Numbered from the stretch's first letter, positions 45,360-55,647 are shown. The stretch: DNA of 61,893 nucleotides from Fidelibacterota bacterium (GCA_028716785.1 JAQUPD010000009.1:1-61893); one strand, 5' to 3'. The notes: generated by a model from the sequence alone, not told the origin. Numbers and translations: made by a program.

Positions 45360-45719
45360 CTATTTTAAGACAGATTCAACAATTTCTTTTAAACGATATT
45401 CTTCAAAAGGTTTAATAAGATAGGCAATAGGGTGGGTTTCTGCAGCCCTTTCGATAGTTTCTTTATTTGCATAGGCTGTGATATAAATGACAGGCGTGTT
45501 ATATTTTTTATGAATGATGTTAACAGCTTCAACACCATCAATTTTTCCACGGAGTTTAATATCCATAAGAAGCAAATCAGGTTTTATTTCATCATAATGA
45601 TCCAATAACGCTTCAGCGCTTGATACCGTAATAACATCTTCAAAGCCCCACGATTCTAAGGTGAGCTTAAGATCATCAGCAATAATATTTTCATCTTCAA
45701 TGATTACAATTTTTTGCAT
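45360..45719 (-). CDS. Single-domain response regulator
   Basis: 119 residues, a receiver domain only: acidic pair in IIEDEN, phospho-acceptor D53 in LLLMDIKLRG, T81 in YITAYA, and K103 in LIKPFEEYRL. The IKLRGKIDGVEA stretch is typical of receivers that work with soluble or multi-sensor histidine kinases. No output domain or adjacent kinase is present, so it must pass its signal by protein contact or phosphotransfer. A good ribosome site is not obvious. Confidence 0.9.
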   Translation of the reverse strand: MQKIVIIEDENIIADDLKLTLESWGFEDVITVSSAEALLDHYDEIKPDLLLMDIKLRGKIDGVEAVNIIHKKYNTPVIYITAYANKETIERAAETHPIAYLIKPFEEYRLKEIVESVLK

Positions 45720-45780
45720 GACATATTTCTTCTCTCTCTAGTACTAAATTATTATTAAAAAAAGGCATTTTGCAAGCCTT

Positions 45781-47268
45781 TTATTTTCGAACTTTTATAG
45801 GGTTCGTTAAAGGACTTTCAACCCATGCTTTGTTTACAGCAGAAAGAGCAAGATATTGATCCTTTTTTGTCATGGTTATCTCTGCAGTATTTGCACCGGG
45901 TGCAGAAATATGTCGTAATGTATTGCTGGAGGAAGAATTAATTTTTTCGGTCTCAGATAGGTATATGATATATCGCTGATACTGATCGGTCATTGGTTGC
46001 CACTGAACGCTTATATGATAGTTATCGATAATTTCAACTGTGACATTTTCTGGCTGGACAGGTGGGGGAACCTTGAGCCAGGGCATGGGAGGGAGGGCTG
46101 CTGGCGATGAAAATTCTTTCCGGCCTAAATCTTCCCAGTGGCCTTCCAAGCTGCTTGCATCGAAAAAGACAAAGCCATAAAATCCTTCTTTACGTAAAGC
46201 GTCAATTTGTCCCAAGGCCTCTTCCCAGGTGTGAGGCTTTTTGTTCGTATTGTATCGATAGCTGCCAATTCCAGGAAAACAATAACGATCAAAAGCATGT
46301 TCACGCCATTCCAGACTTCGTGTAAGAAAAGGTTGCGTTGGATGGCTCCTTTCCCAATATATCATAGGTGCCAAATAATCGACCTTTCCCAATTCTGCCC
46401 AGCGGCGGCCATCTTGATAAACAGCATGATAAGCATTCCATGCCTGATCTTGATAACTTCCAATTGTTGCTGTAGACATTTTTATTCCTGGATCCAACTC
46501 GTGAAGGGCATTGTACATTTTATAAACAAAGTGATTCAACTGTTCGCGTTGCCAATCTTCCCAGCTAAGGTCATAAGGATTTCCTTCAACAGGATCCTTG
46601 AAACGCTGAACACTGATGGCATCGTGGGAATATCCTTGAGAAACACTTTCTTCTGGATAGCGGATATAATCAAAATGAATTCCATCCACATCATAACGCA
46701 TAACAATATCTTCCACGAGCATTATTAAATAGTCATGAACCTCTGGAATTCCTGGTGAAAAAGAAACATAGTGACTACTTAAAGATTGGGGTACGCCTGA
46801 AGAATCGCAGACCACCCATTCTGGATGACTTAAATAGGGTGAAAGGGGTGTTGTTTCTTTCGGAGGATTTTTTCCTCGCCAAACTGGAAACGTATTGATC
46901 CAGGCATGAAGTTCTAACCCACGGCTATGTGCCTTAGTGATGGCATAGTCTAAAGGATCCCAGCCTGGATCTTTCCCCAATTCTCCCGTTAATAACTCAC
47001 CCCACGGTTCAATATCTGACCGATAATAGGCATCACCATTTCCACGAACCTGAAAAAGAATAATATTAAAATTTGCATCAGCAGCTTTGTTTATAACAGA
47101 GTCTATGTGGAGTTTTATAGAATCTTGATTGTGAGTTTGAGTTGCACCACAATATTCAAACCGTGAAAACCAAACAGCTCTGGCCTCTTTGACTGGCGTT
47201 TCCATGCGACCTGCGCAAGATGCCATCAAAATAACGAACGTAAACAAAAAAAGATGTTTCTTACCCAT
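45781..47268 (-). CDS. GHL10-like glycosidase-family lipoprotein with fibronectin-type tail
   Basis: Lipoprotein (lipobox LMASC) with a (beta/alpha)8 domain of the GHL10/DUF187 family (PF02638 type): ARAVWFSRFEYCG, NIILFQVRGNGDAYYRSD, GLELHAWINTFPVWRG, VDGIHFDYIRYPEE and DYLAPMIYWER. Family members are putative glycan hydrolases of the cell envelope. The acidic residue in DGIHFDYIRYP is a candidate catalytic residue. The last ~100 residues look like a fibronectin-type III domain. The ATG at 47268 with AGGAG about 5 nt upstream is preferred over the longer frame (to 47298). It is 8 bp after tamB, so it is in the tamA-tamB operon. Confidence 0.82.
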   Translation of the reverse strand: MGKKHLFLFTFVILMASCAGRMETPVKEARAVWFSRFEYCGATQTHNQDSIKLHIDSVINKAADANFNIILFQVRGNGDAYYRSDIEPWGELLTGELGKDPGWDPLDYAITKAHSRGLELHAWINTFPVWRGKNPPKETTPLSPYLSHPEWVVCDSSGVPQSLSSHYVSFSPGIPEVHDYLIMLVEDIVMRYDVDGIHFDYIRYPEESVSQGYSHDAISVQRFKDPVEGNPYDLSWEDWQREQLNHFVYKMYNALHELDPGIKMSTATIGSYQDQAWNAYHAVYQDGRRWAELGKVDYLAPMIYWERSHPTQPFLTRSLEWREHAFDRYCFPGIGSYRYNTNKKPHTWEEALGQIDALRKEGFYGFVFFDASSLEGHWEDLGRKEFSSPAALPPMPWLKVPPPVQPENVTVEIIDNYHISVQWQPMTDQYQRYIIYLSETEKINSSSSNTLRHISAPGANTAEITMTKKDQYLALSAVNKAWVESPLTNPIKVRK

Positions 47269-47276
47269 GATTTCTC

Positions 47277-50200
47277 CTAACGTTTTGTGTATTTCCAAAC
47301 AATATCAATCCCTGTGGATTGTTCATCCCCTCGTGTTGCCTGAATAAAAAAGTTTCGGTTAAGCTCATATTCTGCTGAGACTTTATCTGGTACAATTTCA
47401 CGCGTTTCTCCTAAAATAAATTCTTTTTCGTAGCTTAAAAATAACTTATCTGTAAAGTATTTCCCAATATAAATAGATGCTTGCTTCCAGTTTTCACCTC
47501 CGTTAAACTCTATGACGTCCAAATCCAATCGTTTCCCTATTTCCTGCGTTAATTGTGCTCCCAGCTGATAGGCAAGTAAACTTGCTGCCAGCGATGTTTC
47601 CAATTGATCCCGAACCTCGTTTTGTTGGCTAAAACTTAAATCATTGCTACTACGCCCAAAAAGAAGATAAGAAAAAGCATCTGTCTCAGTGATCATCTCA
47701 TTGTCTAAGAGAAAAGAAATTTCAGGATTATCTAATTTTCCACTTAAGGTAATACTTAAGGTTCTTTCCATTCTGTTACTATCTTTAAAGGGATGATCAA
47801 TGGTGAAATTTAAAGTCGGATTAATTTCGGTTCCCCCATCAAACGTGACAATTCCTTCTCGAAAGACAAATTTATTGTTGTAAAACTCATACGTTCCTCG
47901 TAGAGTGTTTACGGATCCAACAAATTGCATTTGTTTATTTTGTTTAATAAAATCTACTTCACCAGCAATTTCAATATTCAAATTTTTACCTCGAAGCCAT
48001 GTGTTACGAGGAATGTTAATATGAAGCTGCCCCGATAAGTTATCCAAAAATGCCGGAGTAACCCTTACTGTTGTAGGAATGGTTGTTGTATCAGTTTCTT
48101 CTTTTAAAGCTTGTATAAGGAGAGGCTCATCTTGGATTGAGGTACTTGGAGAACTAAAAGTCAACGCATCCAAATTAATACGTGCCCGTGGGATTGTAAT
48201 TGTTCCGTCAAATACGGGATGTGATGGCGTTCCTTGCAATGTGATATCTAAATCAGTAAATATAAAAATATCCCGATTTCCTAATGCTGTAAATTGATCC
48301 CCCTTTGCCCGTAAATAAAAAGATTCAAGACCTGTTAATAAAGGTTTAGCCAAGACCGTATTTCCCGTAAGAACTAATTGTCCATCACCTCCCTTAATAT
48401 AGAACTCCTCAAGGGTTATTTTTCTATCATCAAACGTGATATTTGCCCGAATCATAGGATATGAAATGCCATAGAGAGGAATAGAAAGTTGACCCTCATT
48501 TAGCGTTATTTTTCCTGTTAATTTTGGATTATTGAGGGTGTTTTTTATCTGAAAATCACCATTCAATGTTCCCTGTAAATAGTGAATATGCTCATTGAAG
48601 ACTTCTAAAAAGGATAAATTAAACTGTTTCATTGTCATGTTTATGTCAATGGGCTCATTTCCTGGAATATGAATTTTCCCAGAATCAAGCAAGATATAAA
48701 AGGGGATTTCAGCAAACGCCATAAGGGTTTCATCCATCATCTTTTGGATGGCTAAATTAGCCTCTAGTCGATTATTTTTTAACAATGCTGAAAGCGATGT
48801 CTTTTCAAGAAAAAGCCTTTCCATTGCAAAAGGTGCGATTTCAGCCGTGAGGATTATTTCCGGTTCATTTAATGTCCCCTTTACAAGTCCAGACATAGAA
48901 AACATTCCCGCTACAGGATATGGAATAACAGCAAAGGTATCCAAAAGGGATAAATCCAACGAATCAATACCCACTTCAAGAGTGCTGAAATCCTTGAAAT
49001 TTTGTCGAATATCTCCTTGAATAAAAAAATTACCGTATTTTCCTTTTAGATAAATATTTTCAAGCGCAATTTTATTATCAGAAAAAATAACTGTCGCCAA
49101 TTGATGGGGAGTTTTAATATCGAAGGGACCTATTTTAGCTTCAAACTGAGGGATTTTAAGAGTGATTGCGGTATCTAACAAAACATCCGTATCCATCGAT
49201 AACGCAATGTCTTCAGCTTTTACAGATAGTGAATTTGTGATTTTTGTTTCATCGCCAAAACTTTTTAGGTGGAGAGTATCTAACGTGAAGTCTTCATTAA
49301 CTGAGAGTGTTGTGGCTATAAGATTTGCCGATCCGGAAAGCATACTTTGAAGATATTGCAAGTCCACAGTGCCCATTAATTTATCTAAAGAGAGGGTTTG
49401 ATAGCGAATATTTTTAAGGTGCATCGTTGTTTCAAGAGAGAAATTAGGATATTTGCCTGAGAGATTTCCATGGAACACTCCTTCACCTTGAATAGGTTTT
49501 ATTGTAAGCCATGTAGCGAGTGGACTTAAATTCTTTGGTTGAATTAAAAAATTGAGGTCTGTATCGCCCTTTAAGCCGGCCTTTCCTGATACGTCAAGAG
49601 AAACCATGGAATTGATAAGTTTCCCTCGATGAAGGGTTATCACACTATCATGATAGGTAGCAGAAATATCTACTGTATCCATGCGTATTGTTTCTATTCG
49701 GGATGGTTCAAAGCTCTGAAGAGATACGGTAGCTTCTAACGTGGAAGGATTAAAATCCACACCCTGAAGCGCCAGCGTCAGATTAATATCAGAATCAGGC
49801 CAGGTCTCTGGAAAAAGAACATTTGGATTGAGATGAGTCACACTGGCTGATATCGAATAATGAGGAAGAGTAAAAAGTTGTGTCAGAGTGCCATGAAGCA
49901 AAAAGTCACCAAAATGACTGTTATAATCGATGGCAAAGGTTATGGTATCTTCTATCTTTTCTGCAGAAATCGTTCCTGGTTGAATAGGAAAACCCTGAAT
50001 GGATGATTCCTCAATATCAGCCATTAAAGATGCTGAAAAGGTTTCCAGTTCAATTCCCCGTCCTTCAAGATGAAATTGACTTGTAAAGTCTGTTTCCAGA
50101 GAAAAATCCTTTATCCAGTCTTTGAGATTTAAATGGTCGATAGAAATATCGGCTTGATAGATTGGCAGTGGTTTTAAGCTTTCTAACGACAAGTGAGTTG

Positions 50201-51113
50201 TTATGGTTTGACCTTCATAGTTTAGGGCTAAATCTAACGTTCCTTTTTCCCGTTGTGAATGCAAGGTAAAGGTTATTTTAGGCAAGGCAATTACAGGAGA
50301 TTCGGGGATAAACGCATCAAATTCTGCCAGTGTAAGAGGATTTCCAGTAAGAGTAAGGTCAGCAGGTAAGGTTGAAAGGGTATCCATAATCACAGATCCT
50401 GATACAAAACTATGAGCTGATTGCAAGATAATTGATGCGGATCTCTGGGTTGAATCCCTTTGAAAAAAGTGGAATTCCCCATCAATTAAAGAAAAATCTG
50501 GTTCACGCGTATGAAAGGTAAGAGTGTGAAGAGTAATTTGAAAAAAATCCTTTTGATAGGAAACAAAACTAGCATTTATCGTGATATCTTCGATGAATTT
50601 GGGAATGGGTAGCTGATTATCCCACGTGTGAAGGGAAATATCACCTTGAGATATTGCTATATGGTCAAGAGCAATGTGTTTTAAGAAAGGTTCTTTTCCA
50701 CTTGTTTGATTTGTAGTATCTTGAAGTGGAAGGATTTTCGCAAAATTCCAGGTCCCAGAATCGTCTTGAGTTAACTTTATTATAGGTCTTACAGCATTGA
50801 TTTCTTTAATTAACAATTTATGATTTTTCAGTGATGATAGCGAGTAGGTAGCTTGAAGTGTATCCAAAAAAAACAAGGTATCGTGGGAAGTTGTGGTTAA
50901 CAGAATGTTATTGACAGAGAGTGTTTTAAATAAATTGCCATGGATATCTCCTAAAGATAATTCAGCATCAGCCAGATTTTTATTTACCTCTTCAATGAGG
51001 ATGTTTTTTAACAGCGTTTTAAAGGGGGGTGTTTGGATAAAAAGAAGCAATAGGAGTAGAATCCCCAAAAGACTCAAAAAGATAATGCCAAGGTATTTAA
51101 AAAAGCATTTCAT
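47277..51113 (-). CDS. tamB: Translocation and assembly module protein TamB
   Basis: 1278-residue envelope-spanning protein with a single N-terminal membrane helix (~7-27) and a long beta-strand-rich AsmA-like body. The C-terminal DUF490/TamB region contains FIKQNKQMQFVGSVNTLRGT, FDGGTEINPTLNFTIDHPF, ETDAFSYLLFGRSSNDLS and a final strand ending IDIVWKYTKR. TamB-family proteins form hydrophobic grooves that carry phospholipids or help assemble outer-membrane proteins with TamA/BamA. The tamA-like gene is directly upstream, with no gap between tamA stop and tamB start. Confidence 0.92.
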   Translation of the reverse strand: MKCFFKYLGIIFLSLLGILLLLLLFIQTPPFKTLLKNILIEEVNKNLADAELSLGDIHGNLFKTLSVNNILLTTTSHDTLFFLDTLQATYSLSSLKNHKLLIKEINAVRPIIKLTQDDSGTWNFAKILPLQDTTNQTSGKEPFLKHIALDHIAISQGDISLHTWDNQLPIPKFIEDITINASFVSYQKDFFQITLHTLTFHTREPDFSLIDGEFHFFQRDSTQRSASIILQSAHSFVSGSVIMDTLSTLPADLTLTGNPLTLAEFDAFIPESPVIALPKITFTLHSQREKGTLDLALNYEGQTITTHLSLESLKPLPIYQADISIDHLNLKDWIKDFSLETDFTSQFHLEGRGIELETFSASLMADIEESSIQGFPIQPGTISAEKIEDTITFAIDYNSHFGDFLLHGTLTQLFTLPHYSISASVTHLNPNVLFPETWPDSDINLTLALQGVDFNPSTLEATVSLQSFEPSRIETIRMDTVDISATYHDSVITLHRGKLINSMVSLDVSGKAGLKGDTDLNFLIQPKNLSPLATWLTIKPIQGEGVFHGNLSGKYPNFSLETTMHLKNIRYQTLSLDKLMGTVDLQYLQSMLSGSANLIATTLSVNEDFTLDTLHLKSFGDETKITNSLSVKAEDIALSMDTDVLLDTAITLKIPQFEAKIGPFDIKTPHQLATVIFSDNKIALENIYLKGKYGNFFIQGDIRQNFKDFSTLEVGIDSLDLSLLDTFAVIPYPVAGMFSMSGLVKGTLNEPEIILTAEIAPFAMERLFLEKTSLSALLKNNRLEANLAIQKMMDETLMAFAEIPFYILLDSGKIHIPGNEPIDINMTMKQFNLSFLEVFNEHIHYLQGTLNGDFQIKNTLNNPKLTGKITLNEGQLSIPLYGISYPMIRANITFDDRKITLEEFYIKGGDGQLVLTGNTVLAKPLLTGLESFYLRAKGDQFTALGNRDIFIFTDLDITLQGTPSHPVFDGTITIPRARINLDALTFSSPSTSIQDEPLLIQALKEETDTTTIPTTVRVTPAFLDNLSGQLHINIPRNTWLRGKNLNIEIAGEVDFIKQNKQMQFVGSVNTLRGTYEFYNNKFVFREGIVTFDGGTEINPTLNFTIDHPFKDSNRMERTLSITLSGKLDNPEISFLLDNEMITETDAFSYLLFGRSSNDLSFSQQNEVRDQLETSLAASLLAYQLGAQLTQEIGKRLDLDVIEFNGGENWKQASIYIGKYFTDKLFLSYEKEFILGETREIVPDKVSAEYELNRNFFIQATRGDEQSTGIDIVWKYTKR

Positions 51114-52925
51114 TTAAAAAGCCTGTCCAAAACTTAGATGAAAATTTACCTTTGAGCCTGATACATTCGCTGGCCAGGCAATGTCGAACCGAATAGGACC
51201 GATGGGTGTTCTATAGCGAATTCCAACCCCCGGTGCTACTTTTAGATCTCTAAGATTCATATCAGTATATTCAGTCCAGACATTTCCTACATCCACAAAA
51301 AGTGAGCCGAAAAAATTTTTGAAGATTTGTTGTCTGAATTCCAGAGAAGCTTCTAAATATCCATTTCCGCCGACAGGAATATTGTTTTCATTAACAGGGC
51401 TCAATTCATTTCGGCGGAATCCCCGAACGCTATTACTTCCTCCTGCAAAAAACCTCTCTTCAATAGGTGTTATCTGATCGCCCATTAGTGGTGTTATAAA
51501 GCCAGATTTTACTTTTGTTGCCATCACTAATTGTTCTGTTAGGCGATGGTAGTTTCTTAATTCTGTAAGGGCATAAAGATAATGATACTCACTGCCGGGT
51601 AAGCCCGAAAAAGTTGTTGACATAGAAAAATAATATCCTTTATCCGGAAAGAAAAGAGGTGTGGAACGATCTAACGAAAATCCCAGAGAGACTTTTGATT
51701 TATTATAATAGGTGTTGGTAAGAATAAAACTTTCTGTCACAAATTCATTTAATTCAAGTTGATTCCGCTCAAACGTATAATTAATAAAAGAATGAAAAAT
51801 CGAAGAAAACTGTTGTTGGAAAGTGACACTCATACCTAATCGCTGTAAATCATAGGCTTTTTCATGTTCTTTTCGAAAGTATGGATTTAAAAATAGGGTG
51901 CTGAGCGGTGTGATAAAGGCAGGTTGGGTAATTTTAAAGTTAATATGATAAGGTTCTACTTTGGAATATTTTATAAAAAGTGTTGCATAGCGAGAACCAT
52001 TCAAAAAAGGTTGTTTTCGAAGTGTAAGGGAGAGTCGAATTCGTTCGTCCAACCCATATCCTGCACCTGTTTTTATAGACCAGCGGGGATGTTCACGCAC
52101 GCGAATTTCAAGGGGAAGCATTGAAGAACCTTCATGTAGGACATGTCGAACAGACACATATTCAAAAACTCCAAGTTGCTGAATTCGCTGTTGGTTTTTT
52201 GCCAGTTGTTCTTGTTGAAACAAATCGCCTGGTTTTATAGTAAGTTGTTTCAGGATGATGTCTTTATCTATGTACTTTGTTCCTTCAATATAAATTTCTC
52301 CAAAATAACTTTTCGAGTTACTTTGAATGAGGAATTCAATGTCTGCAAGCGTATTGTGCGATGTTAATGTTATGTTAAATTGAACCTCTGCGTAGGGATA
52401 ACCATTATTTAAAAGGAGGGCAAGAATCATACGACGCTGTGAGAAAACATCTTCATCCCGAAACCGTTTTTTAGGCTTAAGGGGGAATGCACGCATTTCT
52501 CTGTGGATTAAAGAATCAAGAAACATTCTTTCTTCGTCCGAATCAGTTAAAAACGAAAACATAACATTATTTACATAAACAGGCATGTTTTCTTGAATAA
52601 TAAAGACAATATCCACGTTGTTATGTCTTTTTTTAGGGATTTTTTTTACACGGATATCTACCTGCAAAAACCCTTCGGTTTGATAAAATCGTTTTAACCG
52701 TTCAATATCCTGATAAAGATGCCCATCCGTAAATATTTCAAATTCCCTCCAGAAAAGAAGGCGCTGAGAAAAAGATTTTTCTTGGAGAGAAATTTGTTTT
52801 TTTAAAAGAGACTCAGAAAGAATTTTATTTCCTTCAAATGTAATGTTACGAATGCTAAACTCATCCTGCCCATATAGAACAGTAACGATAATGATCATAA
52901 GAAATATTTTAAGAGGATATTTTAT
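51114..52925 (-). CDS. tamA: TamA/BamA-family outer-membrane protein
   Basis: Outer-membrane barrel with N-terminal POTRA domains (FSIRNITFEGNKILSESLLKKQ; a later domain starting YIEGTKYIDKDIILKQ) and a C-terminal surface-antigen/Omp85 barrel (RFFAGGSNSVRGFRRNELSP, VGGNGYLEASLEFRQ, GIRYRTPIGPIRFDIAWP, last residue F). The first ATG (52898) lacks a ribosome site and would cut the signal peptide. An in-frame AUA at 52923-52925, five bases after AAGGAGG, would give KYPLKIFLMIIIVTVLYGQ as signal peptide, so I place the start there (603 aa). It pairs with tamB immediately downstream. Confidence 0.88.
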   Translation of the reverse strand: MKYPLKIFLMIIIVTVLYGQDEFSIRNITFEGNKILSESLLKKQISLQEKSFSQRLLFWREFEIFTDGHLYQDIERLKRFYQTEGFLQVDIRVKKIPKKRHNNVDIVFIIQENMPVYVNNVMFSFLTDSDEERMFLDSLIHREMRAFPLKPKKRFRDEDVFSQRRMILALLLNNGYPYAEVQFNITLTSHNTLADIEFLIQSNSKSYFGEIYIEGTKYIDKDIILKQLTIKPGDLFQQEQLAKNQQRIQQLGVFEYVSVRHVLHEGSSMLPLEIRVREHPRWSIKTGAGYGLDERIRLSLTLRKQPFLNGSRYATLFIKYSKVEPYHINFKITQPAFITPLSTLFLNPYFRKEHEKAYDLQRLGMSVTFQQQFSSIFHSFINYTFERNQLELNEFVTESFILTNTYYNKSKVSLGFSLDRSTPLFFPDKGYYFSMSTTFSGLPGSEYHYLYALTELRNYHRLTEQLVMATKVKSGFITPLMGDQITPIEERFFAGGSNSVRGFRRNELSPVNENNIPVGGNGYLEASLEFRQQIFKNFFGSLFVDVGNVWTEYTDMNLRDLKVAPGVGIRYRTPIGPIRFDIAWPANVSGSKVNFHLSFGQAF

Positions 52926-52937
52926 ACGAACCTCCTT
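52923..52937 (-). promoter_or_regulatory. Ribosome binding site and putative AUA start of tamA
   Basis: On the minus strand, AAGGAGG (52931-52937) is followed by TTCGT and then ATA (52923-52925). An in-frame TAG lies four codons upstream of the ATA's preceding codons, so no ATG, GTG or TTG can start between that stop and the ATG at 52898, which is 32 nt from the Shine-Dalgarno sequence. Confidence 0.6.
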
Positions 52938-53148
52938 CTTCTATAATAATAAAACTAACTAAACTTCCCTTTTCATTCAACGACTGAATTGTAGAATCAT
53001 ATTGTTGTGCTCGAAAGGCTAATTATATCTAATTCTATATGTCTATAAGATGTTTTTTAATTTTTTAAGGATGACTTCTTAAAAAGACGATTTTTTGGAG
53101 TGATTTACTTTGTTTTGCTTAACTTTACACCATAAACAGGGAGATAGA

Positions 53149-54924
53149 ATGAAATTAAAACGTACAAAACGGTGTCATGAACTTACAGAGTCTCTTGTGG
53201 GACATGAAGTGATCATTAATGGGTGGATTAATACGCGACGAGATTTAGGTGGAATTTATTTTTTGGATATCCGTGATCGATATGGAATGATTCAGGTAAA
53301 AGTAGGGACTGATGCACCAGAATCTCTCCGAAATCAAGTTCGTAAAATAACGCCTGAGGATGTGATAGCTGTCCGTGGTATCTTAGCTTTTCGCCCAAAA
53401 GATGCGATAAATCCTGCCATGTCCACGGGGACTCTTGAAATTTTGGCTGATGAGATAGAATTGCTAAATAAGGCAAAAACCCCACCTTTTGAAATTACCC
53501 GTCGAGAAACAGGTAGTGAAGATCTCCGTTTAAAATATCGTTATTTAGATTTACGCACACAATCTCTCCAAAAGAATCTTATACTTCGACATAGGGCTGC
53601 TCAGGCAGCTCGGGAGTTTTTAAATCAGGAGGATTTTCTTGAAATTGAAACGCCCTTTCTTATGAAATCTACTCCTGAAGGCGCAAGAGACTTTCTTGTT
53701 CCCAGTCGATTACATGTGGGACATTTTTATGCACTACCCCAATCGCCCCAAACATATAAACAATTATTGATGGTCTCCGGATTTGATAAATATTATCAGA
53801 TAGTAAAATGTTTTCGGGATGAAGATTTACGGGCTGATCGCCAGCCCGAGTTTACTCAAATTGATCTTGAAATGAGCTTTGTTGACGAAAAAGATGTTTG
53901 CGATGTGGCAGAACGGTTGCTTTCTTATATAATGAGAAAGGTTAGAAATGTTGATTTATCCATGCCAATTCCTGTGCTTTCTTATCATGAAGCCATGGAG
54001 AAATATGGGACGGATAAGCCTGATACGCGCTTTGATTTGCAACTTTTCTCTGTTGATATGATCGCAGAAAAAACTTCCTTTCAAATTTTTAAATCTGTCT
54101 TATCTGCCGGCGGGGTAATTCGTGGACTGGTTGTCCCCGGGGGGAGTACCTTTTCTCGAAAAGAGATTGAGGAATACACACAAATAGCAAAAAAATATGG
54201 ATTACAAGGGCTTACTTTTGTAAAGGTAGAAGGGGGATCCTTAAGCGGCGGGATTTCAAAATTTTTTACTTTGGAGCTTATGAAAGCTTTGATTCAGCAG
54301 TCGAATGCTAAGGATGGGGATTTGATTTTTTTCAGTGCTGACAGGTGGGAGACTGCATTAACGGCCTTGGGAGCAGTGCGGACACAACTTGGTAAAGCGT
54401 TGAATTTAATTGATAAAGAGGCTTATCACGCGTTGTGGATTCATGAATTTCCTCTTCTTGAGAGAAACGAAGAAGAAAATCGTTATGAAGCAAAACATCA
54501 TCCCTTTACCGCTCCTAATCCAGAGGATGAAGGGCTTTTGGAAACAAATCCTGAAAAGGTGAGGGCGCGGGCTTATGATCTTGTGTTAAATGGACATGAA
54601 ATTGCTGGTGGAAGCATTCGTATTCATCATGAAGAACTTCAGAAAAAAATGTTTAGTATCTTGGGGATTTCATCTGAAGAAGCTCGACAAAAATTTGGGT
54701 TTCTCCTGGATGCTTTCCAATATGGGGCACCGCCCCATGGAGGCATTGCTTTTGGTTTTGATCGCCTGGTGATGATTTTAGCAGGGGCAGACTCTATTCG
54801 GGAAGTCATTGCCTTTCCCAAAACCACAACGGCCCAATCCCTGATGGATAATGCCCCCGATGTGGTGGATGAAAAACAGCTGAAAGAATTACATTTAAAA
54901 GTTGAAAAAGATGAAAAACCTTAA
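53149..54924 (+). CDS. aspS: Aspartyl-tRNA synthetase
   Basis: Class II synthetase charging tRNA-Asp (or both Asp and Asn tRNAs; not decidable here). The N-terminal OB domain is GWINTRRDLGGIYFLDIRDR. Motif 2 is CFRDEDLRADRQPEFTQID, the bacterial GAD insertion lies in the middle, and motif 3 is GIAFGFDRLVMILAG. The frame is open from a TTG at 53110, but the ATG at 53149 has GGGAG ahead of it and gives the usual start. At ~591 aa it is of normal bacterial length. Confidence 0.96.
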   Translation: MKLKRTKRCHELTESLVGHEVIINGWINTRRDLGGIYFLDIRDRYGMIQVKVGTDAPESLRNQVRKITPEDVIAVRGILAFRPKDAINPAMSTGTLEILADEIELLNKAKTPPFEITRRETGSEDLRLKYRYLDLRTQSLQKNLILRHRAAQAAREFLNQEDFLEIETPFLMKSTPEGARDFLVPSRLHVGHFYALPQSPQTYKQLLMVSGFDKYYQIVKCFRDEDLRADRQPEFTQIDLEMSFVDEKDVCDVAERLLSYIMRKVRNVDLSMPIPVLSYHEAMEKYGTDKPDTRFDLQLFSVDMIAEKTSFQIFKSVLSAGGVIRGLVVPGGSTFSRKEIEEYTQIAKKYGLQGLTFVKVEGGSLSGGISKFFTLELMKALIQQSNAKDGDLIFFSADRWETALTALGAVRTQLGKALNLIDKEAYHALWIHEFPLLERNEEENRYEAKHHPFTAPNPEDEGLLETNPEKVRARAYDLVLNGHEIAGGSIRIHHEELQKKMFSILGISSEEARQKFGFLLDAFQYGAPPHGGIAFGFDRLVMILAGADSIREVIAFPKTTTAQSLMDNAPDVVDEKQLKELHLKVEKDEKP

Positions 54925-55014
54925 GCTGAATGAGAGAGAAGCAAAAAATTTTGGCGTGAAAGGAGGGAGGTGCTTCACTTTTTTTAATACTCTTTTTATA
55001 CGCAAGTCATAACC

Positions 55015-55647
55015 ATGCGACATCTTATTTTAGGGGATATTCACGGACAGTATAATGCTCTAATCCGTGTCCTGAAAAAAGCGGATTATGATCCAAAGGT
55101 GGATATTCTTTATTGTGTTGGGGATTTGACAGACCGGGGACCTGATTCAGCCAAGGTTGTGGAATTTTGTATCAATCACGGGGTTTTGTCGATTCGAGGA
55201 AATCACGATATGTGGTTTTTAGACTATTTGCGTTATGGTTATGCTCCCATGATTTGGCTCAGTCAAGGCGGTTATAAAACCCTGATTTCTTTTCAACAAG
55301 AAGCCATTTCTCGGGATTTAGTGTTGACCTATTATAAGAAAATGCCCTATTATCGGGAAATTAGTGAAGGAGGACTTTCAATAGCAATTGTTCATGGGGG
55401 CATAGAACCTGGAATTCCGTTAAAAGACCAAAACCCAGAAATTCTTACGTGGGATCGAAATTTTTGGCTTCTTGAGCAAGATCCACAATTGCCTTACGAT
55501 CGTTATTTTCTTGGACATACACCCTTATTTGGATCTGCGGAAATAAATCGATATCATGTGATTAATTTGGATACAGGCGCGGGGTATTACAGGAAATTAA
55601 CAGCTATGGATATGATATCGCTGGAAAAATTTGAAGTGAACATTTAA
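55015..55647 (+). CDS. Metallophosphoesterase of the PPP phosphatase type
   Basis: 210-residue calcineurin-like phosphatase with the complete metal motif set: LGDIHGQY (D8, H10), VGDLTDRGPDS (D37), IRGNHDMW (N63, H64), IVHGGIEPG and LGHTPLFG. It resembles bacterial PrpA/PphA protein phosphatases and the ApaH-like Ap4A hydrolases of similar length. Motifs alone do not decide between them. It starts 90 bp after aspS and is the last gene before a 2.2-kb gene-free repeat region. Confidence 0.88.
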   Translation: MRHLILGDIHGQYNALIRVLKKADYDPKVDILYCVGDLTDRGPDSAKVVEFCINHGVLSIRGNHDMWFLDYLRYGYAPMIWLSQGGYKTLISFQQEAISRDLVLTYYKKMPYYREISEGGLSIAIVHGGIEPGIPLKDQNPEILTWDRNFWLLEQDPQLPYDRYFLGHTPLFGSAEINRYHVINLDTGAGYYRKLTAMDMISLEKFEVNI

